Assembly (NCBI GenBank): GCA_964426415.1
Contig: CAYRQM010000051.1
Location: forward strand, 1-11,000
Reading direction: 5' to 3'
Source of the DNA: UBA3792 sp964426415
GTDB taxonomy: Bacteria > Bacillota > Clostridia > Christensenellales > CAG-138
Length of the DNA stretch: 11,000 nucleotides
Part shown: in pieces, positions 8,058 to 11,000 of the stretch
How positions within the stretch are numbered: position 1 is the stretch's first letter
Layout: each line of letters starts with the position of its first letter
Program-made: the position numbers and the translations under genes
Notes under the pieces: generated by a model
What the model was told of the DNA's origin: nothing
Database searches by the model: none
The model's input: only the letters and a program-made list of their open reading frames with translations

Positions 8058-9094
8058 CCATCGTGTCGTTGGGGCAGCATACGCGCCTTTTAAAGGTGCT
8101 GTTGCCCGCGCTTTGCGACGTTCCCTACACGCTTGTTTCGGCGGCGGACGCCAACGATTTACAGAACAAACGGGTGCTGTTTGCGGTTTCGGCCGATGCG
8201 TTCGGACAGGTCACAGGCTTGGACGCGCTGCTGCGGCGGCTGCGGCAAGAGCAGGACGCCATGCAGGGCAGCGTCGGCGCGCTGCTGTTGGACGGACAGA
8301 CAGAACTATACACCAAGGACTTGGCGCGCACGCTGCTGTTCGACGCGAATCGGGCGGGCTGCGCGCTTTTGGGTCGTTCGCTGGTGGAAGCGACGGGCTC
8401 GCTGCAAAACTATACCGTGCGGGCAAGCGTCGAAAAGATCGACCTGTTCACCGCCTACGCACGCGCCGCAAACGAGTTGGTCAAGCGATTGCAAACCTAT
8501 GCGCCAACCCGCTATGCGCGCCCCAAGCTTTTGCTGCTCCATGCGTCCAATCGTGCAAGCAGCAACACGCTGGCGCTTGGCTTCGAGGCGGTGTCGCGGC
8601 TGAAGGACGCCTGCGATGTGACCGTCGTTTCGCTGTGCGGCGACGCCATCTACGACTGCAACGGCTGCACCTATCACGCCTGCACCCACTTTGCGCAACA
8701 GAAATCCTGCTTCTACGGCGGCTTTTTGCCCAATACGGTCTTCCCCGCCATCGACGAGAGCGACGCTGCCATCCTGTGCGTGCCCAACTACAACGATGCG
8801 CCCGGCGCGTACTTTTTGGCGCTGAACAATCGGCTGAACGCGCTGCTGCTGCGGGAAAGCGCTATGCGGGAGCGCGCACTGTTCGCCATCGTCGTGTCGG
8901 GGTACAGCGGCGGCGACTTGGTGGCAAAACAGCTTTTGGGCGGCTACTGTCTGAACAAACCCTTTGCGCTGCCGCCGCGCTTTGCGCTTTTGGAAACCGC
9001 CAACGACCCCGACACCGTCTTGCGGCAGGACGGCGTGGGCGCACGGCTAAATGCGTTTGCCGCAAACGTCGTGCGTTCGCTTTGCGGCGCGTAG
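8042..9094 (+). CDS. Flavodoxin-fold FMN reductase-like protein with a four-cysteine motif
   Basis: A 350-aa cytoplasmic protein in two halves. Residues about 1-155 are an alpha/beta region I do not recognise. Residues about 160-345 look like the NADPH-dependent FMN reductase / iron-sulfur flavoprotein family: a beta strand followed by the phosphate-binding loop ASNRASSNT (168-176), and a later VPNYN segment after a hydrophobic strand, where these proteins hold the flavin. Between them lies a cysteine cluster, Cys206, Cys209, Cys214 and Cys223 (Cx2Cx4Cx8C), resembling the compact [4Fe-4S] motif of iron-sulfur flavoproteins but with different spacing. GGAGG (8027-8031) lies 10 nt before the ATG, which sits inside the end of the dehydrogenase-like gene, so co-translation is likely. 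A role in electron transfer between NAD(P)H and a partner is inferred; the partner is unknown. Confidence 0.7.
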   Translation: MEDRLTIVSLGQHTRLLKVLLPALCDVPYTLVSAADANDLQNKRVLFAVSADAFGQVTGLDALLRRLRQEQDAMQGSVGALLLDGQTELYTKDLARTLLFDANRAGCALLGRSLVEATGSLQNYTVRASVEKIDLFTAYARAANELVKRLQTYAPTRYARPKLLLLHASNRASSNTLALGFEAVSRLKDACDVTVVSLCGDAIYDCNGCTYHACTHFAQQKSCFYGGFLPNTVFPAIDESDAAILCVPNYNDAPGAYFLALNNRLNALLLRESAMRERALFAIVVSGYSGGDLVAKQLLGGYCLNKPFALPPRFALLETANDPDTVLRQDGVGARLNAFAANVVRSLCGA

Positions 9095-9112
9095 GTTTAG
9101 GCCGCGCATCGT

Positions 9113-9141
9113 TTGACAACACTGTCCCGTAGTGGTATCAT
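9113..9141 (+). promoter_or_regulatory. Strong sigma-A promoter of the flavodiiron-rubredoxin operon
   Basis: A perfect -35 TTGACA (9113-9118), a 17-bp spacer and TATCAT (9136-9141) preceded by TGG (9133-9135, an extended -10) make this the best promoter in the window. Transcription should start near 9148, giving a leader of about 26 nt. No clear terminator precedes it in 9095-9112, so readthrough from the upstream operon is possible. Confidence 0.8.
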
Positions 9142-9173
9142 TTTCGTATTGTCCGATAGGAAAGGAACTGCTC

Positions 9174-10379
9174 ATGCATTGCACACAAAAAGTCTTTGCC
9201 GACGTGACGTACCTTGGCGCGTCCGATCGGCGGTTATCGCTGTTTGAAAGCGCGTATCCCGTGCCCAACGGAATGTCCTACAATTCCTATCTGCTCGATG
9301 ACGACAAAATCACGTTGTTCGATACGGCGGATAAGGCGGTTGGCGATGCATTCTTCGAAAATCTCGCCTACGCGCTAAACGGGCGCATGTTGGATTACTT
9401 GGTCATCACCCACATGGAGCCCGACCATTGCGCCCTGCTGGGCGATCTGCTGCGCCGCTGCCCGAGCGTGACGGCGGTCGGCACTGCCAAAACGCGCAAG
9501 CTCGTCGAACAATTCTTTGGCGCGTGCCCCGCGTTTCTTGCCGTTGGCGACGGCGACGTCCTTTGCACGGGCAAGCATACGCTGCACTTTTTGACAGCGC
9601 CCATGGTGCATTGGCCCGAAGTGCTGATGGTGTATGACGAGGCGGATCGCGCACTGTATTCCGCCGACGCGTTTGGCACCTTTGGCGCGCTGAACGGCAA
9701 CCTGTTCGCCGATACGTTGGGCGAAGACGGGTTCGACTTTGCCGAGGCGCGGCGCTACTATACCAACATCGTGGGCAAATATGGCGTGCAGGTGCAGGGC
9801 GCGCTCAAAAAGGCGTCCGCGTTCCCGTTCGCTGCCATCTGCCCGCTGCACGGCCCCATTTGGCGGCAAGACCTTGACGCGATTCTGCAAAAATACCGCA
9901 GTTGGGCGACTTGGACGGCAGAAACGAAAGGCGTGGTGATTGCCTACGCTTCGGTGTATGGGCATACGCAAAACGCGGCGGAGGTGCTGGCGTCGCTGCT
10001 TGCAGAGCGGGGCGTATCGGGGATTCAGCTTTTCGACGTGTCCGTCACACACGCTTCGTATGTGCTTGCAGAGCTGTTCCGATACAGCCACTTTGTGTTG
10101 GCAAGCACCACCTACAACAACGGCATTTTTGAGAGCATGGACGCGCTGCTGCACAGCATGCAGGCGCACAATTTGCAAAACCGCACCGCCGCCGTGATCG
10201 AGAACGGCTCTTGGTCGCCCCAAAGCGGCAAGCTGATGCGGGAAGCGCTGGCGCAGATGAAGAACATGCGCGTGTTGGACGCGGGCGTGACGCTGCTCTC
10301 GGCGCTGAAGGACGAACAAGCCGACGCGATGGTACAGCTTGCGGACGCGCTGGCGTCGTCGATTTTGACGGAAGCATGA
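9174..10379 (+). CDS. Flavodiiron protein (rubredoxin:oxygen oxidoreductase type)
   Basis: This cytoplasmic enzyme reduces O2 to water and/or NO to N2O in anaerobes, taking electrons from rubredoxin. The 401-aa length is the family norm. The N-terminal metallo-beta-lactamase-like domain (about 1-245) retains every diiron ligand: HMEPDH with His80, Glu82, Asp84 and His85, then His146, Asp165 and His226. The C-terminal flavodoxin domain (about 253-400) binds FMN, with the phosphate loop ASVYGHT at 259-265 and a TTYNNG segment. Start ATG 9174 has AAGGA (9162-9166) 7 nt upstream; the GTG at 9132 in the same frame lies inside the promoter and is rejected. Rubredoxin follows after 31 bp, so donor and acceptor are co-expressed. 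Whether O2 or NO is the main substrate cannot be read from the sequence. Confidence 0.95.
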   Translation: MHCTQKVFADVTYLGASDRRLSLFESAYPVPNGMSYNSYLLDDDKITLFDTADKAVGDAFFENLAYALNGRMLDYLVITHMEPDHCALLGDLLRRCPSVTAVGTAKTRKLVEQFFGACPAFLAVGDGDVLCTGKHTLHFLTAPMVHWPEVLMVYDEADRALYSADAFGTFGALNGNLFADTLGEDGFDFAEARRYYTNIVGKYGVQVQGALKKASAFPFAAICPLHGPIWRQDLDAILQKYRSWATWTAETKGVVIAYASVYGHTQNAAEVLASLLAERGVSGIQLFDVSVTHASYVLAELFRYSHFVLASTTYNNGIFESMDALLHSMQAHNLQNRTAAVIENGSWSPQSGKLMREALAQMKNMRVLDAGVTLLSALKDEQADAMVQLADALASSILTEA

Positions 10380-10395
10380 TTCCAATTTGGATTTG

Positions 10396-10405
10396 AAGGA
10401 GGTGA
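10396..10405 (+). promoter_or_regulatory. Consensus ribosome binding site that decides the rubredoxin start
   Basis: AAGGAGGTGA is fully complementary to the 3' end of 16S rRNA. It sits 8 nt (from the GGAGG core) before GTG 10411, which fixes that GTG as start over the earlier TTG 10387 and the GTG embedded in the site itself at 10402. Confidence 0.85.
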
Positions 10406-10410
10406 AACAG

Positions 10411-10569
10411 GTGAAACAGTACGTTTGTCAGCTTTGCGGCTATGTATATGACGAAGCGGCAGGCGATCCCGACAACGGGATTCAGCCCGGAACAAAATGG
10501 GAAGACCTCCCCGCCGACTACTGCTGCCCGCTTTGCGGCGCGGAAAAGAGCGAATTTGCAGCCGAATAA
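10411..10569 (+). CDS. Rubredoxin
   Basis: A 52-aa electron carrier with one iron held by four cysteines: Cys6 and Cys9 (CQLCG) and Cys39 and Cys42 (CPLCG), the classic two-knuckle pattern. The GDPDNGIQPGTKWEDLP loop between them is typical, and length matches the family (about 50-55 aa). Tyr37 stands where many rubredoxins have Trp before the second pair, and an additional Cys38 is adjacent to it. Translation starts at GTG. It lies directly behind the flavodiiron gene and is most likely its immediate electron donor; an upstream NAD(P)H:rubredoxin reductase is not seen in the window. Confidence 0.97.
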   Translation: MKQYVCQLCGYVYDEAAGDPDNGIQPGTKWEDLPADYCCPLCGAEKSEFAAE

Positions 10570-10583
10570 AGCCAAAAACATGG

Positions 10584-10614
10584 TCGGGCGGATCGTATGA
10601 CCCGCCCGATTTTT
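10584..10614 (+). terminator. Rho-independent terminator after rubredoxin
   Basis: TCGGGCGG (10584-10591) pairs perfectly with CCGCCCGA (10602-10609) across a 10-nt loop and is followed by TTTTT (10610-10614). It lies 14 nt after the rubredoxin stop and closes the operon. Confidence 0.9.
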
Positions 10615-10640
10615 GTGTGGTGTGATGCGGTTTGTGCGAT

Positions 10641-10883
10641 GTCAGCCTGTTTCATCCGTTTGTTATCCTGTTTGCTTCGCATCCGTTTGTTATCCTGTTT
10701 GCTTCGCACCCGTTTGTCAGCATGTTTGCTTCGCACCCGTTTGTCATCCTGTTTGCTTCGCACCCGTTTGTCAGCCTGTTTGCTTATTCGTTTGTCATCC
10801 TGTTTGCTTCGCACCCGTTTGTCATCCTGTTTGCTTCGCACCCGTTTGTCATCCTGTTTGCTTCGCACCCGTTTGTCATCCTG
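10641..10883. repeat. 27-bp direct tandem repeat array
   Basis: Eight head-to-tail units begin at 10657, 10684, 10711, 10738, 10765, 10789, 10816 and 10843. Each starts with CGTTTGTCATCCTG or a near variant and ends with TTGCTTCGCACC or similar. The fifth unit is 24 bp, lacking 3 bp and ending in TTATT. The last three full units (10789-10869) are identical; the first two carry TTATCC, and units three and five carry CAGC variants. A degenerate partial copy lies at 10641-10656, and a ninth partial (10870-10883) runs into the dispersed repeat. The period is a multiple of 3, so both strands stay open through it. There are no spacers, so it is not a CRISPR. Confidence 0.9.
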
Positions 10884-10904
10884 AGCTTCGGCGAAGGATC
10901 TCGC
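10875..10904 (-). repeat. Left arm of a dispersed inverted repeat
   Basis: The stretch starts GTCATCCTGAGC and ends GAAGGATCTCGC, with an internal CTTCGGCGAAG dyad (10886-10896). This is the widespread intergenic repeat signature seen in many bacterial genomes, whose - strand translation gives the spurious peptide SFAEAQDDK. It faces the related arm at 10978-11000 in opposite orientation. The sequence between the arms (10905-10977) contains no gene that I can support. Confidence 0.65.
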
Positions 10905-10977
10905 ACGCAAGCCAAGCAAAGCGGGCGGATGCTATCCCCCATACAAAATACCGTCGATTTTGTTGCGCGTACGCGGG

Positions 10978-11000
10978 AGATTCTTCGGCACTTCGTGCCT
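10978..11000 (+). repeat. Right arm of the dispersed repeat, cut by the window end
   Basis: AGATTCTTCGGCACTTCG begins here and continues as TGCCT to the end. It contains the hairpin GGCAC-TTC-GTGCC (10987-10999). It is the reverse-oriented relative of the arm at 10875-10904 (AGATTCTT against AGATCCTT on the opposite strand). The expected continuation, of the CAGAATGAC type, lies outside the window. Confidence 0.6.

Noticed and set aside
8113..9132. 339-codon open frame on the + strand in another phase
   Set aside because: It is extremely Arg/Ala-rich and overlaps the FMN reductase-like gene, whose frame has recognisable motifs.
9132..9173. GTG 9132 as start of the flavodiiron gene
   Set aside because: It falls within the promoter between -35 and -10, and ATG 9174 has a good ribosome site and the family length.
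9375..10385. 336-codon open frame on the - strand
   Set aside because: It is antisense to the flavodiiron gene, where every metal ligand is conserved on the + strand.
10657..10869. Possible CRISPR array
   Set aside because: The repeats are directly head-to-tail with no unique spacers, and no cas genes are nearby.
10518..10919. 133-codon - strand frame with KQDDKRVRS repeats, and a 95-codon + strand frame (10597-10884)
   Set aside because: Both arise because the 27-bp tandem unit is a multiple of 3. SFAEAQDDK is the familiar spurious translation of the dispersed repeat, and no ribosome site was seen.

Overview
The window looks like the chromosome of an anaerobic, fairly GC-rich Bacillota, most likely a Clostridia-class gut lineage. 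The evidence is strong AAGGAGG-type ribosome binding sites, sigma-A-type promoters, a Gram-positive-style lipoprotein signal, a flavodiiron protein with its rubredoxin, and dispersed repeats carrying the 'GTCATCCTGAGC...GAAGGATC' signature. Species cannot be named from sequence reading alone. All six genes read left to right on the + strand. The long ORFs in other frames are shadows of GC-rich codon use.

Layout. (1) 169-2151 is a stand-alone lipoprotein of 660 aa with its own extended -10 promoter and a terminator. It carries a HELWH zinc-metallopeptidase motif after a long beta-rich N-terminal part. (2) 2152-2394 is an intergenic region with a terminator, a second hairpin, an 8-bp perfect dyad and a consensus -10 box almost touching the next start codon. 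(3) 2395-9094 is a tightly overlapping three-gene operon. It holds a giant 1584-aa multidomain protein (HD hydrolase, helical-repeat middle, NadD-like adenylyltransferase, GNAT-like segment, phosphoribosyltransferase-like C-terminus), a divergent lactate/malate-dehydrogenase-fold protein, and a flavodoxin-fold FMN-reductase-like protein with a four-cysteine cluster. (4) 9113-10614 is a promoter, flavodiiron protein, rubredoxin and terminator: a classic O2/NO-detoxifying pair. (5) 10641-11000 is non-coding repeat DNA. It has eight or nine 27-bp tandem units running into one arm of an inverted dispersed repeat, whose other arm is cut by the window end.

How they fit together. The FDP/rubredoxin pair is standard redox defence. 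The operon before it is the most novel part. Its giant protein joins an HD domain to a NadD-like domain, a pair found as neighbours (nadD-yqeK) or fusions in other Bacillota, and adds a PRPP-loop domain. The next two genes encode a probable NAD-binding and a probable flavin-binding protein. A role in nicotinamide-nucleotide metabolism or repair is a reasonable inference, but nothing in the sequence proves the substrate.
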